A stretch of DNA of 49,665 nucleotides from an uncultured Treponema sp. (lineage in GTDB: Bacteria > Spirochaetota > Spirochaetia > Treponematales > Treponemataceae). Positions 9,601 to 17,578 of this stretch are shown piece by piece. The notes beneath the pieces are model-generated. The model saw nothing but the letters and a program-made list of their open reading frames with translations. It was not told the origin of the DNA and did no database searches. The stretch's first letter is position 1, and each line of letters starts with the position of its first letter. The position numbers were made by a program, and so were the translations under genes. The DNA is taken from the NCBI GenBank assembly GCA_937890485.1, contig CALBXN010000040.1, positions 1 to 49,665 of the forward strand, given 5' to 3'.

Positions 9601-11060
9601 AATGCAGGAGCTAATGGTAATAAAGCACTACCTAATGAAGCTAATCTTGATAATAAACTACCTCCAGAAGCTGTTGCCATTGCTTCTTCGGCGGCAACAA
9701 CTCCAGTAGAAGCTGTTGTAAGAGCGTTTTCAGCCACCACAGCTTCTTCAACTGCTTTACTTAAACCTAAAAACTGAGGTATTAATTTAGTTAATTTTAA
9801 CGCTCCGAATGCAGTAGCAATCAAACCTAAAGCAGTAGGTAAAGCACCAATACCTTGTACAATATTATCAATAACAGTAATAATTTTTGTGCCAAAACTA
9901 ACAACATTTTTAATTAAATCACTACTTATTATATGATAAGATAATTGCTCCCAAGCAGATTGAAATGCTTTTACTCTTCCTTGAATAGAATCAAGATATT
10001 TAGCATTCTCTCTAGCCGCTGAACCTTGCGAATTCATAGCAGTTTCGTTAGCTTCAATAGCATGAGTAAAGTTATCCATTGTAGCTTGGAAAACTTCTGT
10101 TTGTGTTTTTCCTGCTAATGATAAAGCTAACGCAGAACGTTCTTCGCTATTAAGAGTTTTCCATTGTGGATATAAATCTTGTAAAATTTGAAATGTACTT
10201 CTTAATTCACCATTACTATCTTTTAATGCAACACTAACTTTTCCATTTGCGGATTCTAAAGTATCAGTATCTTGAGCAAGTTTTAAAATATTAGCACCAA
10301 TTGTACGCCAACCTCTAGCAACTTTACTTGCTTGATTCGGCATAACTTCTGTACCAGCAGTAATTAAACCAATAGTTTCGCTATAAGTGTTACCATAACC
10401 TTTCATAGCGGCAGAAGTTTTAGTTAATGCCATTTGTAGGTCATTAGTTCCTACACCAAAATTATTTGCAACCTCGTTGACAGCATCAATAACAGCAGTA
10501 GCTTTTTCCGCATCAGTATTAAACTTAGAAAAATAATCTGTATTACCAAAAGCTTTTAATTGAGAATTGATAAATTTAGCCGCTGTAGCCGCATCTATTT
10601 CTGTATCTGCAATATTCTGAAATTGACTTGCTACATTTGATAATTGCAAAGCAGTTTGTGGGTCAAATCCTTGTTTAGCAAATTCAGTAGATGCTTGAAT
10701 AATTTCTGTACCTGTCTTTGCGACAGCACCAGACATTTTATATGCTTGTTCAGTATATTTTTCTAAAGATTTTCCTGATAAATCAGTAACCTTTTTTAAC
10801 TCAACTTGCGCTTTATCTAATTCTCTAACATTAGCTACCATATCCTTCATAGCATTAATACTACCATAAATAAGAGCATTGGCTACAGAATACTTCGCTC
10901 TTTCTTTAATAGCAGTAAATAATCCTTTGGAATATGCTTGCCCTGCTGAAGCACCAGCTTTTTTTAAATTAGTGCTTACTCCAGCACCCTCTAATTGTTT
11001 ATGTAGTGAAGCCGTATCCAAAACAGGCACTACTTTAATTTTATAATTTCCTAATGCCAT
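6690..11060 (-). CDS. Tail tape measure protein
   Basis: A 1456-aa protein. The ATG at 11060 has AGGTGAGG five bases before it and is preferred to the GTG six bases upstream. The N-terminal third (to ~430) contains the TP901-type tape measure core (tail-length and DNA-ejection protein) with the phrase 'VAKTGTEIIQASTEFAKQGF' and repeated Ala-rich helices. Hydrophobic segments lie at ~405-430 and ~480-505 (LLPLAPALIALGGAFIYA). Long coiled coils follow (~510-700, ~985-1330), with Gly-rich FASGTLSAPGG...GELIWLGKGDSVY near the C-terminus. Its length predicts a long non-contractile tail of the siphovirus type. It is the longest gene of the window and is followed by a terminator. Confidence 0.95.
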   Translation of the reverse strand: MALGNYKIKVVPVLDTASLHKQLEGAGVSTNLKKAGASAGQAYSKGLFTAIKERAKYSVANALIYGSINAMKDMVANVRELDKAQVELKKVTDLSGKSLEKYTEQAYKMSGAVAKTGTEIIQASTEFAKQGFDPQTALQLSNVASQFQNIADTEIDAATAAKFINSQLKAFGNTDYFSKFNTDAEKATAVIDAVNEVANNFGVGTNDLQMALTKTSAAMKGYGNTYSETIGLITAGTEVMPNQASKVARGWRTIGANILKLAQDTDTLESANGKVSVALKDSNGELRSTFQILQDLYPQWKTLNSEERSALALSLAGKTQTEVFQATMDNFTHAIEANETAMNSQGSAARENAKYLDSIQGRVKAFQSAWEQLSYHIISSDLIKNVVSFGTKIITVIDNIVQGIGALPTALGLIATAFGALKLTKLIPQFLGLSKAVEEAVVAENALTTASTGVVAAEEAMATASGGSLLSRLASLGSALLPLAPALIALGGAFIYANHQYNNSFKGKLEEYKKLGDEIENIKSQIDELESKEGSLTSEEESRLSILKMQLQVLQQQEALKSKQLTHAFDKDAKEKMHGKTHMEQGEKITEREDTVGEKYLKATEKRFALQKKIKHLEDESRKHPLTEEQTKSLEKYNKELDKVYDNEYNALDKLIKAEEELANVDYSKLSTDGKAYYDNIHSAYVQATSDIEEVRNAVGQTIDLFGSAQFDSWEIDVSSLKSASELADQITAKISELDDEEDITIYARDETGNIIDEITRKKGDLTDEEWELVVNATTTGDYDKLQEYIDQAPEEKKEILFDFIPVGASDVEAQKEQAAQDTTSTVHIQEQGSGDVEAKKNKAASPVDAWVSVKDGGTASRVQGQIDSIKGKDVHINIFKTIWESIKHNAKGKRKGEEGGMSWLGDEGSRANPKPELVVGEDGAYLAGTDGWELRNLKASDTVYTASQTKRLLSDGDFDIASVELPRFKKGKKQTKQQQRKAVQKKASQKTKEKWEKEFDKKLDELKHKSKVNHWTDAKFQKEYKKLYDKYYTKATKDQLWDYTESHADYLNERANENFDRRIGNVAYGANVANLIADIKKNANLSADEKIEAEAKAYKASVEYNMKEYKAGKNTRSKIVEDIKNYYKTRGKYDEEYYKMVEELREADRDKEIERLKELGKAQEDKLSLAQKYLNKELDAIEKQIDAQKEEEENAKKLAELQNDLNKAKSQTIKIYKEGVGFVYEQDTEAIQEAQQALDEYTSSQTKSELEQKAEQIREILELFKDLQDESDIHELAMALGVGNLSQLTGGNLGTDIGKWTQWIKGVIAGQIAYEDLAEQLGNVASTDLYKWLGDTLSGGTHQIGNSTISKYISKHSFASGTLSAPGGLSRVAEGLGGELIWLGKGDSVYSNAVSKNLMEWGRYSPAQILNSSNGNNQMLFNFDKIVLPNVHNANDFYRELQTLPNKALQKSTKR

Positions 11061-11088
11061 ACACACCTCACCTTTCTTTTCTTATGTA

Positions 11089-11598
11089 CTATTTGTGTAT
11101 AATGGTATGAGCAATTAGAATAGCGTCAGATATATCGTCATCATTCTCTTTGGACGATTTTGATTTCCATGTTAAATCTAAATTATATAATTCATTAGCT
11201 AATTTAACACTTCTTTCTTTATATATACTTCTTTTGTCTTTTACATCTTTAGGTATATCATCTAATATACCCATATATGTACGCCATGTATTAACATGAA
11301 TAGGTGTAAATGTAATATGTAACGCTGAAGCTACTCCTAAAATTGCCCCATGCAAAGAAAATAATTGTTCCAAAGTAGTAACATTTTTTAAAGACTGAAC
11401 TGGTAATTCAACACAAAGTTCTTCGACTTCGTAATATTTAATGAGCTTTGCCACTTTACGCATCATATAAACAACTCTGCTACGCCAATCCATATCTTTA
11501 TCTTGAACAACTATTTTTCCATATGTAACTAATTTATCATTATCAAAAATGCACCAACCAGAACTTTTGGTTGACCCATCTAAACCCATTCTTATCAT
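11089..11598 (-). CDS. RuvC-like Holliday-junction resolvase / RNase H-fold nuclease
   Basis: A 169-aa protein with the RuvC-type acidic quartet: Asp6 in GLDGSTKSSGW, a glutamate in ELCVELPVQ (~85), and the C-terminal pair in ENDDDISDAILIAHT (~155-162). The RNase H-fold layout GLDGSTxxxGW...VELP...NDDxSDA is that of phage and poxvirus RuvC/A22-like resolvases, which cut branched DNA before packaging. Its position, between a putative tail protein and the tape measure, is unusual for a recombination nuclease and means it is expressed late with the structural genes. Confidence 0.85.
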   Translation of the reverse strand: MIRMGLDGSTKSSGWCIFDNDKLVTYGKIVVQDKDMDWRSRVVYMMRKVAKLIKYYEVEELCVELPVQSLKNVTTLEQLFSLHGAILGVASALHITFTPIHVNTWRTYMGILDDIPKDVKDKRSIYKERSVKLANELYNLDLTWKSKSSKENDDDISDAILIAHTIIHK

Positions 11599-11610
11599 TT
11601 CATTCCTCTT

Positions 11611-12120
11611 TTATATAACAGGTAATCCTGCGCTAATTAAACCATTACGTATCCATCCTTCGGCATTACCTTTAAATTCTGGAATAACACCACTTTCCCA
11701 AAAATGAGTAGCTTGTCTAGTAGGATTATCTGGCCCAAATAACATACCACCTAATCCTAAATCAATTAATGATGCCATATCTCCAATCGCTTCAGGGTCA
11801 TCTGGCAATGTACTTCTATCCATCCATGCATTATCAGGAGTAATATGCTTACCAATACCACTATCATAAGCTAATTTACCAGAATCATAATAAATTTCCA
11901 TACTTCCAAGTTCACCTTCTTCGCTTCCTTCAACAGTCCATGCTTCAGATAAACTTCCACCACCATTAGCTGGATAACTACCTCTTCCAACTCTGCCAGC
12001 AATTTCTGTTCTAATCATAGGACGAACATACATTTCACCTGCTATAATCAATCCTGCTGTAACAGCAGGAGCAAGCATTGCGGCTAATTCTGCATCATTA
12101 CTAGCAATATCAATAGGCAT
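11611..12120 (-). CDS. Putative tail-assembly or minor tail protein
   Basis: A 169-aa protein directly upstream of the RuvC-like gene and one base downstream of the probable tail chaperone gene. An N-terminal Ala-rich helical segment is followed by a basic patch, Gly-rich RVGRGSYPANGGGSLSEAW and a beta-rich region. The spacing between tail tube and tape measure genes suggests a tail component, but I do not recognise the family. Start ATG overlaps the end of the preceding gene's stop region (TAAA-ATG). Confidence 0.55.
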   Translation of the reverse strand: MPIDIASNDAELAAMLAPAVTAGLIIAGEMYVRPMIRTEIAGRVGRGSYPANGGGSLSEAWTVEGSEEGELGSMEIYYDSGKLAYDSGIGKHITPDNAWMDRSTLPDDPEAIGDMASLIDLGLGGMLFGPDNPTRQATHFWESGVIPEFKGNAEGWIRNGLISAGLPVI

Positions 12121-12121
12121 T

Positions 12122-12580
12122 TTATTTCTCCAATTGTTTATTTACATTATTAATAAACTGATTAAGCTCATCGAAATTAACCTTACTAAAATCAAGTTTT
12201 GTAACATCAATATCATTAAGCTTTTCAGTAGCTTTATCAATTAATCCCATAACGGCTTTATTAATACTGTTAAATTCTCTAACTTCCCTATAAATAGTAT
12301 TAATATTAGTCTGAAGAATTGGACATGCATTTAATAAATCATACCAAAATCCTGAATATAAAACATCTTCATATGTATATGTAACATCTTCAGCTTCTTG
12401 ATATAAATCTGTACATGCAACTAATACATCAGCAATAAGTTTCATATCACGTTCCAAACCATTTTCACATGTTAATAAATCATTAACAACATAACCTATT
12501 TGTTCAACAGTTAAATAAGGAACAACATCAATATCCCATTTATCAAGATGTATTTTTTTATCATATGTTAAATCTAACAT
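12122..12580 (-). CDS. Probable tail assembly chaperone
   Basis: A 152-aa acidic, mainly helical protein (DVVPYLTVEQIGYVVNDLL, LIADVLVACTDLY, FWYDLLNACPILQTNINTIYREVREF). Its location between the tail tube module and the tape measure gene, together with size and helical acidic character, fits a tail assembly chaperone of the gpG type. I find no convincing slippery heptamer near its 3' end leading into the next frame, so a gpG/gpGT frameshift product is not supported. Family assignment is from context. Confidence 0.5.
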   Translation of the reverse strand: MLDLTYDKKIHLDKWDIDVVPYLTVEQIGYVVNDLLTCENGLERDMKLIADVLVACTDLYQEAEDVTYTYEDVLYSGFWYDLLNACPILQTNINTIYREVREFNSINKAVMGLIDKATEKLNDIDVTKLDFSKVNFDELNQFINNVNKQLEK

Positions 12581-12602
12581 AATTATCTCCTTTCATTTCC
12601 TA

Positions 12603-12627
12603 TGTGGGTGAGATAATCCCACCCACA
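12603..12627. repeat. Intercistronic hairpin in the late operon
   Basis: Perfect 8-bp inverted repeat TGTGGGTG / CACCCACA with a 9-base loop between the Ig-like gene (12633) and the next gene (12580). No U-run follows on the minus strand, so it is more likely an RNA-stability or attenuation hairpin than a simple terminator. Confidence 0.6.
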
Positions 12628-12632
12628 AAACA

Positions 12633-13193
12633 TTAATTTCCTTCAACTACTTCTTCTGCAACAGTTACAGTAACAGTATAAACAGTCTTTGTTGTACCGT
12701 CTTCAGCCGTTACAGTATAAGTTACTGGGTCAGTAAAGTCTTTCTTCGCTCCACTCTTTGGAGAAACAGTAGCATCTTTACTAATAACAATAGTAGGCTT
12801 AAGTTGAGTTACATCTGTTCCATAAGGAACTTCAACTGCAATAGCCGTATCAGTAAGAACTCCTGTAGCGTCACCAATTTTAAACGAAGTAATCTTAGCT
12901 TCAGAATCAACTTTATCAAATACTAAATTATCACTAGTAAGAGTAAAATGTTTAGCATCAAGCAATAATCCACCACAACCCTTTTGCTTTACTGTCATAG
13001 CTTCAACAGAGCTTTCTTTTTTGTCAGTAATAACATCACCAACTTTTTTAAAATATGTAGCATCAAATTTTATACCACCACAATTTGATGTAATATAATT
13101 TGTAGGATTTCCACCACTTACAGTGATAATCCCATTAACTAATTTTAAGGTAGACCCATCTAGGATAAGCCCACCACAATTTGCTTTTACCAT
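12633..13193 (-). CDS. Structural protein with three CGG-type repeats and an Ig-like domain
   Basis: A 186-aa protein. Its first ~100 residues hold three divergent repeats of about 30-45 aa, each opening with a Cys-Gly-Gly turn: NCGGLILDGSTLKLVNGIITV, SNCGGIKFDATYFKKVGDVIT and KGCGGLLLDAKHFTLTSDNLVF (shown as separate short units). The C-terminal ~85 residues (ITSFKIGD..., PYGTDVTQLKPTIVIS, YTVTAEDGTTKTVYTVTVTV) form an Ig-like beta-sandwich of the type found on phage decoration and tail proteins and bacterial surface proteins. It follows the tail-tube/MazF-like genes and is preceded by AAGGGGG. A virion-surface adhesion role is inferred; the three single cysteines could coordinate metal or be crosslinked. 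Confidence 0.65.
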   Translation of the reverse strand: MVKANCGGLILDGSTLKLVNGIITVSGGNPTNYITSNCGGIKFDATYFKKVGDVITDKKESSVEAMTVKQKGCGGLLLDAKHFTLTSDNLVFDKVDSEAKITSFKIGDATGVLTDTAIAVEVPYGTDVTQLKPTIVISKDATVSPKSGAKKDFTDPVTYTVTAEDGTTKTVYTVTVTVAEEVVEGN

Positions 13194-13217
13194 GTTTTTA
13201 TCCCCCTTAGAGAAACT

Positions 13218-13574
13218 TTATAAATCAAATTGTAATCTTATACATTCTTTAATATTTACAATATCGTTTTTATTTAGCCTTCCTAAAAATTTTATAACAT
13301 TATTGATAGGTCGTACTGTTAATTGTTCAGTAAGAACAACACTGTTATTTTTTAAAAAACTATAATCTTCTTTGCATAATATATAATGTATAGGAAGATT
13401 ATTTTTTATTTGAGATGTTAAAGGAATAAATTGTCCAATATTAGACCATGTATTATTTATATCATTAGAAACACATATACAAGGTCTAATACCTTCTTGT
13501 ATATTTTCACATCCCTCACCTAAATCAATTAAGTATACACCCCATTGAAAACAAATTCGTCCTTTTTTATTCAT
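13218..13574 (-). CDS. PemK/MazF-family toxin-like endoribonuclease
   Basis: A 118-aa protein with the full PemK/MazF pattern: GVYLIDLGEGxENIQEGIRPCICVSND (the first strands with the conserved RP), FIPLTSQIKNNLPIHYIL (the PLTS strand), NSVVLTEQLTVRPINNVIKFLGRL (the SxxLxEQ motif) and a C-terminal helix. Family members are sequence-specific mRNA interferases, usually paired with a small antitoxin. Here it overlaps by eight bases the end of a 55-aa Cys-rich ORF, the only candidate partner. It sits inside the tail gene block just after the tail-tube terminator, an unusual location. It could act on host mRNA late in infection or as a stability/defence module. Confidence 0.85.
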   Translation of the reverse strand: MNKKGRICFQWGVYLIDLGEGCENIQEGIRPCICVSNDINNTWSNIGQFIPLTSQIKNNLPIHYILCKEDYSFLKNNSVVLTEQLTVRPINNVIKFLGRLNKNDIVNIKECIRLQFDL

Positions 13575-13734
13575 TGTTTCTAAGTTTACATTTTACTGCG
13601 TCAGACGAAAAAACAACCTTACGTTTATCAATACAATATCTTTGAAATGCACAAGCCATATCTCGTTTAGAACATTGTATCCATTGTCTTTTACCAACAC
13701 ACTTTAAAGTCCCATATTCACAATCTTTATTCAT
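13567..13734 (-). CDS. Small Cys-rich protein coupled to the MazF-like gene
   Basis: A 55-aa ORF starting at ATG 13734 and ending with a TAA that overlaps the ATG of the MazF-like gene (ATGAATAA). It is basic and has six cysteines (residues 5, 12, 21, 28, 34, 49) in MNKDCEYGTLKC...WIQC...DMACAFQRYC, suggesting a small zinc-binding fold. Its coupling suggests translation together with the toxin-like protein, so it is a candidate antitoxin, though it does not resemble MazE. The ribosome site (AGAGAT) is weak. Confidence 0.65.
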   Translation of the reverse strand: MNKDCEYGTLKCVGKRQWIQCSKRDMACAFQRYCIDKRKVVFSSDAVKCKLRNNE

Positions 13735-13748
13735 TTTATCTCTATATA

Positions 13749-13785
13749 AAAATAGGGGAGAACACTATTCATTCTCCCCCTATTT
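13749..13785 (-). terminator. Terminator after the major tail protein gene
   Basis: On the minus strand AAATAGGGGGAGAA pairs with TTCTCCCCTATTT (one bulge) around a nine-base loop, followed by TTTTATA. It lies 24 bases past the tail-tube stop and just before the Cys-rich/MazF-like pair, so those genes would be expressed only by read-through. Confidence 0.85.
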
Positions 13786-13808
13786 ATATTATCTCCTTAT
13801 TACGATAA

Positions 13809-14897
13809 TTAAGCTGTTACTGTTACATCAACAACTAACTGAACACTTGGCTTTGGATTTGGCGAACCAGCAACAACAATGGTTAATGTACCAGTTGTAG
13901 CACTGCTTCCAGCAGTAAATACTCCATTACTAACTGAACCAACTCCAGCCGCACTTGCAGTATAACTCAACTTAGATGGACTAACTAACTTAGAAGAGCC
14001 ATTGCTGTATACACCATATACTCTTAAAACTTTAGTCGCACTAGCCTCTACGGAAATAGAATCACTTCCCTCAAGAGCAAGAGCAATAAGATTGTCATAC
14101 CATGATGCACCCTCATCAAATCTCTTAATAACAGCATAGTATCCACCGCTTTCACATGCTTCAGCACCATCAGTAGTTACAAGAGCTTGTCCTGCAAACG
14201 GAATCTGAGAAGCGCCAGATGAGTTCAGAGCGATATCCATTGTACCATTCAGTTGGAATCTAGGAACTTCAACTTCAATATGTCCAATGACAGATGAAGT
14301 TGATACATCATTACCCTTAGAAGCTTTGTATAAATCTCCTTTAAGAATAACTGTTACTTCATCAGGAACGAAATCAGCAGGAATAATAATTTCATCACAA
14401 GCTGTTTCATTCATATATTTTACGCAATAAGTATCTCCACTGATTAACGCACTGCCATCAGAAAGAGTTACATCTGTCGCAGAACTTCCAGAAAATGTGA
14501 ATGTTTCCCATTCATCACTTCCAGGAGCGGCAACCCAACCAATAATTCCTTGGTTAAGGAAATCAACAGGAGTGCCACTTACAGTTAATGCACCAGCACC
14601 AGTAGCTACGACCTGTTCTTCTTTAAGAGAAGAACCTTCGCCACTAACAATCTGTGAACCTACGTTATGAGCAATATACTCAAGATTAAATAAAGCATCT
14701 TGAAGTTCAAGTCCAAAAGTAGAATCATGGAAGAATCTACCAATTAACTTATTACCCTTACCACCTCTAATTTCTTCAGCAGTAACACCGATAGAAATAC
14801 TAGAATCTGTTAATGCTTTAGATGTGAAAAGAAGTTGGTCTTGAGAATATACATAAGCGTCCATAACATTGGCTAAGAAAGCTTTTGTCTTTGCCAT
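13809..14897 (-). CDS. Major tail (tube) protein with C-terminal Ig-like domain
   Basis: A 362-aa protein. The N-terminal ~270 residues (AKTKAFLANVMDAYVYS, DSSISIGVTAEEIRGGKGNKLIGRFFHDSTFGLELQDALFNLEYI, ELNGTMDIAL-type strands) match the pattern of tail-tube proteins in phages of Gram-positive bacteria. The last ~80 residues (SVEASATKVLRVYGVYSNGSSKLVSPSKLSYTAS...GTLTIVVAG) form a Big_2-type Ig-like domain, commonly displayed on the tail surface. Codon use is more GC-rich than its neighbours, as in the capsid genes, which suggests selection for high expression. It is followed by a strong terminator. Good ribosome site (AAAGGAGAC). Confidence 0.88.
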   Translation of the reverse strand: MAKTKAFLANVMDAYVYSQDQLLFTSKALTDSSISIGVTAEEIRGGKGNKLIGRFFHDSTFGLELQDALFNLEYIAHNVGSQIVSGEGSSLKEEQVVATGAGALTVSGTPVDFLNQGIIGWVAAPGSDEWETFTFSGSSATDVTLSDGSALISGDTYCVKYMNETACDEIIIPADFVPDEVTVILKGDLYKASKGNDVSTSSVIGHIEVEVPRFQLNGTMDIALNSSGASQIPFAGQALVTTDGAEACESGGYYAVIKRFDEGASWYDNLIALALEGSDSISVEASATKVLRVYGVYSNGSSKLVSPSKLSYTASAAGVGSVSNGVFTAGSSATTGTLTIVVAGSPNPKPSVQLVVDVTVTA

Positions 14898-14928
14898 AAT
14901 TTTGTCTCCTTTACTTATTTTTTACATC

Positions 14929-15726
14929 TTAATTTACACTTTGCACTTTGTCAACAAATGCATTAGCATCACAAAATGCTTCAGCATATTTATCTTTTTT
15001 AGCTTTATATGCCCAATGTTCAATAGGAGACTTAAATTTTACTCCATTAAACTCGGCAAATTTTACAGCTACATAATCACTTTCCTCAACTATAGTATTA
15101 AATAATTGTAAGAAATTACGTATAGTTAAATTTCCAATTGATTCTATAGACATTCCAGTTTTCATTTGTATACAAATCATTTTATGTTCAAGTGGAACTT
15201 TTATAGAATCTTTATTTTTCAAACGAAAATACTCATCAGCCGCTTTTTTAACATCAGGGTCAACATATTTATCTGAATAATCTAAAACATTTTGATACAA
15301 TATAATTCTTATAATTTCATCAAAATCATCTGCGTTGATATTTTTACATGTATTTTCGTCAATAATAATATGTCCTTGAATTGTATTTATTTTTTTGCCT
15401 ATCTGTAATCTTTCTGTTCTATCATCAATATAAAATTGAATATCATAATCATCACGAATATTTAATGCTTTACGTAATAACGTATCTAATTGACTACGAT
15501 ATTTCTCTTCATCATATGCTATCATTAATATAAAGCGTAAATTTGACATTGATATCAATTCTATTTGACCTAAGATGTTTTTATCAATTTGTAATATATC
15601 TAAAATATCTTGTACATCATAAAAATCACATAAACGTATTGGATAAATTAAAAAGTCTTTATAAGGCACAGCTTTATTAAAAGCTATATATTTTTCAAGC
15701 AACTCTGTTTCAGTTAATCGAGACAT
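14929..15726 (-). CDS. Conserved phage protein of the head-tail/tail module, function unknown
   Basis: A 265-aa mainly helical protein (TETELLEKYIAFNKAVPYKDFLIYPIRLCDFYDVQDILDILQI). It lies between the probable tail-completion gene and the tail tube gene. It overlaps the upstream gene by 13 bases. The only stretch with a family feel is the N-terminal 'YPIRLCDFYD' segment, seen in phage proteins of unknown role that resemble tail assembly factors. No catalytic motif is visible. Confidence 0.55.
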   Translation of the reverse strand: MSRLTETELLEKYIAFNKAVPYKDFLIYPIRLCDFYDVQDILDILQIDKNILGQIELISMSNLRFILMIAYDEEKYRSQLDTLLRKALNIRDDYDIQFYIDDRTERLQIGKKINTIQGHIIIDENTCKNINADDFDEIIRIILYQNVLDYSDKYVDPDVKKAADEYFRLKNKDSIKVPLEHKMICIQMKTGMSIESIGNLTIRNFLQLFNTIVEESDYVAVKFAEFNGVKFKSPIEHWAYKAKKDKYAEAFCDANAFVDKVQSVN

Positions 15727-16298
15727 GAAGAATTATCTCCTATATCACTAATATCAACACCCATAAGTAAACTTGTACCTGTAAAACTTTTATTATCACC
15801 AATATTTAAAGAAGACCTTGATGAGCCTAATTTCTTCATACTGAACTCAAGCTTACCAACACCATCTACTTCTACACCATTTAATGTAGATAGAATCTCT
15901 GCTTCACAAACATCACCTCTATTACAAGGTATACCATTATATTCAACCAATGCTATTTTTCCACCATATAAAATATCAATTTCATATCCAGCAACAGCAT
16001 TAATATGATTACGTGGCAAAGTCATTTCTTTATAAATCTTTATTATTGTTCCTGAAACAGGTATCATATTTTCAACTAATGCAGTTAAAAATATCTTATA
16101 GTCTTCTTGATTAGCTTCATGTGACCAAACTAATTCCATCTTTTCTTCAAACGTTAAATCATTTTCAGATAAACAATCATAAGTATTATATTTTAATATC
16201 TTCCAAAGATTTTCATTATTATTAGCCAAATATTCTATAATACGATAAGGAATATAAGGCATTGATATATATTTATTATACATTGCCATAACATTCAC
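15714..16298 (-). CDS. Putative head-tail joining / tail completion protein
   Basis: A 194-aa protein in the position where siphophages encode head-tail connector and tail completion proteins. The N-terminal half is helical (YIPYRIIEYLANNNENLWKILKYN), the C-terminal half beta-rich with AVAGYEIDILYGGKIALVEYNG and a final SSLNIGDNKSFTGTSLLMGV segment. Two possible starts (16298 and an internal ATG nine bases on) share the same AGGTGA ribosome site. Role inferred from order. Confidence 0.55.
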   Translation of the reverse strand: MNVMAMYNKYISMPYIPYRIIEYLANNNENLWKILKYNTYDCLSENDLTFEEKMELVWSHEANQEDYKIFLTALVENMIPVSGTIIKIYKEMTLPRNHINAVAGYEIDILYGGKIALVEYNGIPCNRGDVCEAEILSTLNGVEVDGVGKLEFSMKKLGSSRSSLNIGDNKSFTGTSLLMGVDISDIGDNSSCLD

Positions 16299-16303
16299 CT
16301 ACC

Positions 16304-17302
16304 TTAAAACATTGACACTAAATCAATTAAAACCGAATTAGTTATATCACCATTTGTAAAATTAAGTTGCAATGGAACTTGTGCCACTTTTTTACATTTT
16401 AAACTAAATTGATTATTACCTAAGATATTAAAATCATAAGCCCATTCTGGAGCACCGCTTGCAATTGCCGTAATAACATCGTCTTGTTTTACATTGTCAA
16501 TATATAAATTAGCTCCAAAATTAATAGTATATCCTTGTCTTACAAAGTCAAACGATGGTTCAATAACAATCCCATTTTTTACCTCTGGCTCAATATCTGA
16601 ATCATTTGGAACATCATTATTGGCAATATTATTTTCAAAATCATCATACGGAGATATTTCATCTAACTGTGTTTGAATATATAAAATAGATTGCTTTCCA
16701 TTAATATTATCAATCATATAATTATTATATCCTATAATTTTAAATGGTCTACCACCAAATAAAAATCTTTGATTAACCTTTAATGTTAACGTAGCATCGT
16801 TAGCTTGTACAATAACCCTAATACGGTTATTAGGTGTAATAATATCATTATCTACTCTTGGACTTGCCGCAGTAGCATCATATTCTAAAACACAAGGATA
16901 TTCATATATAGTTCCATTAATATCCTTCCACTTTAACACATTATTACATCTACGCACAATGATATTTTTAGTAGTACGATTAAGTTCATCTAAGTTAATT
17001 GCAAGCCAATAAGCATCACTAAATTTATAATAATTACCTAAATTAACCAAATAATTAATATCTTTAAAAATAAGTTCACGAAAATCATCACCTTGCTTTG
17101 CTCTTGTACTTTTATCAATAGCATGAACCATTCGTACTTCTATTTCTTTAAATTGAAAACTAGCAAACGGCTGTTCCTCTTCAATGGTTTGTAACATTGT
17201 AGTATTGTCCCATTGAGAATTAATTAACTGTTGCATATGTTCTCTATAATAATCATTTGGAGAAGATGGCAACGTACTACGTTTCGCAACATAATATAAC
17301 AT
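16304..17302 (-). CDS. Putative head-tail connector/stopper protein with C-terminal beta domain
   Basis: A 332-aa protein. I place the start at ATG 17302, which has AAGGGGGTGG just upstream; the GTG at 17326 lies before that ribosome site. Residues ~20-140 (FASFQFKEIEVRMVH, IFKDINYLVNLGNYYKFSDAYWLAINLDELNRTTKNIIVRRCNNVLKW) and the following beta-rich stretch (FLFGGRPFKIIGYN) have the pattern of stopper/head-closure proteins in Gram-positive phages. A C-terminal ~90-aa part looks Ig-like (NGIVIEPSFDFVRQGYTINFGANLYIDNV). Order and length support a connector role. Confidence 0.6.
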   Translation of the reverse strand: MLYYVAKRSTLPSSPNDYYREHMQQLINSQWDNTTMLQTIEEEQPFASFQFKEIEVRMVHAIDKSTRAKQGDDFRELIFKDINYLVNLGNYYKFSDAYWLAINLDELNRTTKNIIVRRCNNVLKWKDINGTIYEYPCVLEYDATAASPRVDNDIITPNNRIRVIVQANDATLTLKVNQRFLFGGRPFKIIGYNNYMIDNINGKQSILYIQTQLDEISPYDDFENNIANNDVPNDSDIEPEVKNGIVIEPSFDFVRQGYTINFGANLYIDNVKQDDVITAIASGAPEWAYDFNILGNNQFSLKCKKVAQVPLQLNFTNGDITNSVLIDLVSMF

Positions 17303-17318
17303 AAGCCACCCCCTTATT

Positions 17319-17564
17319 TTAATCACTAAGTTTGCTTGTATATCTCATAATAATTCTACGAACTTCATTATGCTCTATATCCGCACCCACAGCCTTTAAT
17401 CCTTTAAGCGCAACAATTGCTTCTTTTAAAGTATCTGTCTGTTCTTCACCTTGTAATTCAATTATAATTCTTGTTAAATACTTATAATATGTATCAAAGT
17501 TTTCTTCATACATAGGCAGAACTTTAAAAATTTTATTTGCAATTCTTTTATATTTATCTGCCAT
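17319..17564 (-). CDS. Small helical connector-region protein
   Basis: An 81-aa helical, charged protein (ADKYKRIANKIFKVLPMYEENFDTYYKYLTRIIIELQG...). It sits between two putative connector genes in the capsid-to-tail gene run and has an AAGGAGTAAAAGG ribosome site. Probably a small head-tail interface or assembly protein; not recognised further. Confidence 0.6.
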   Translation of the reverse strand: MADKYKRIANKIFKVLPMYEENFDTYYKYLTRIIIELQGEEQTDTLKEAIVALKGLKAVGADIEHNEVRRIIMRYTSKLSD

Positions 17565-17578
17565 CCTTTTACTCCTTA

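Noticed and set aside
12122..12580. Programmed -1 frameshift in tail chaperone gene
   Set aside because: No clear slippery heptamer near the 3' end and no fitting extended frame.
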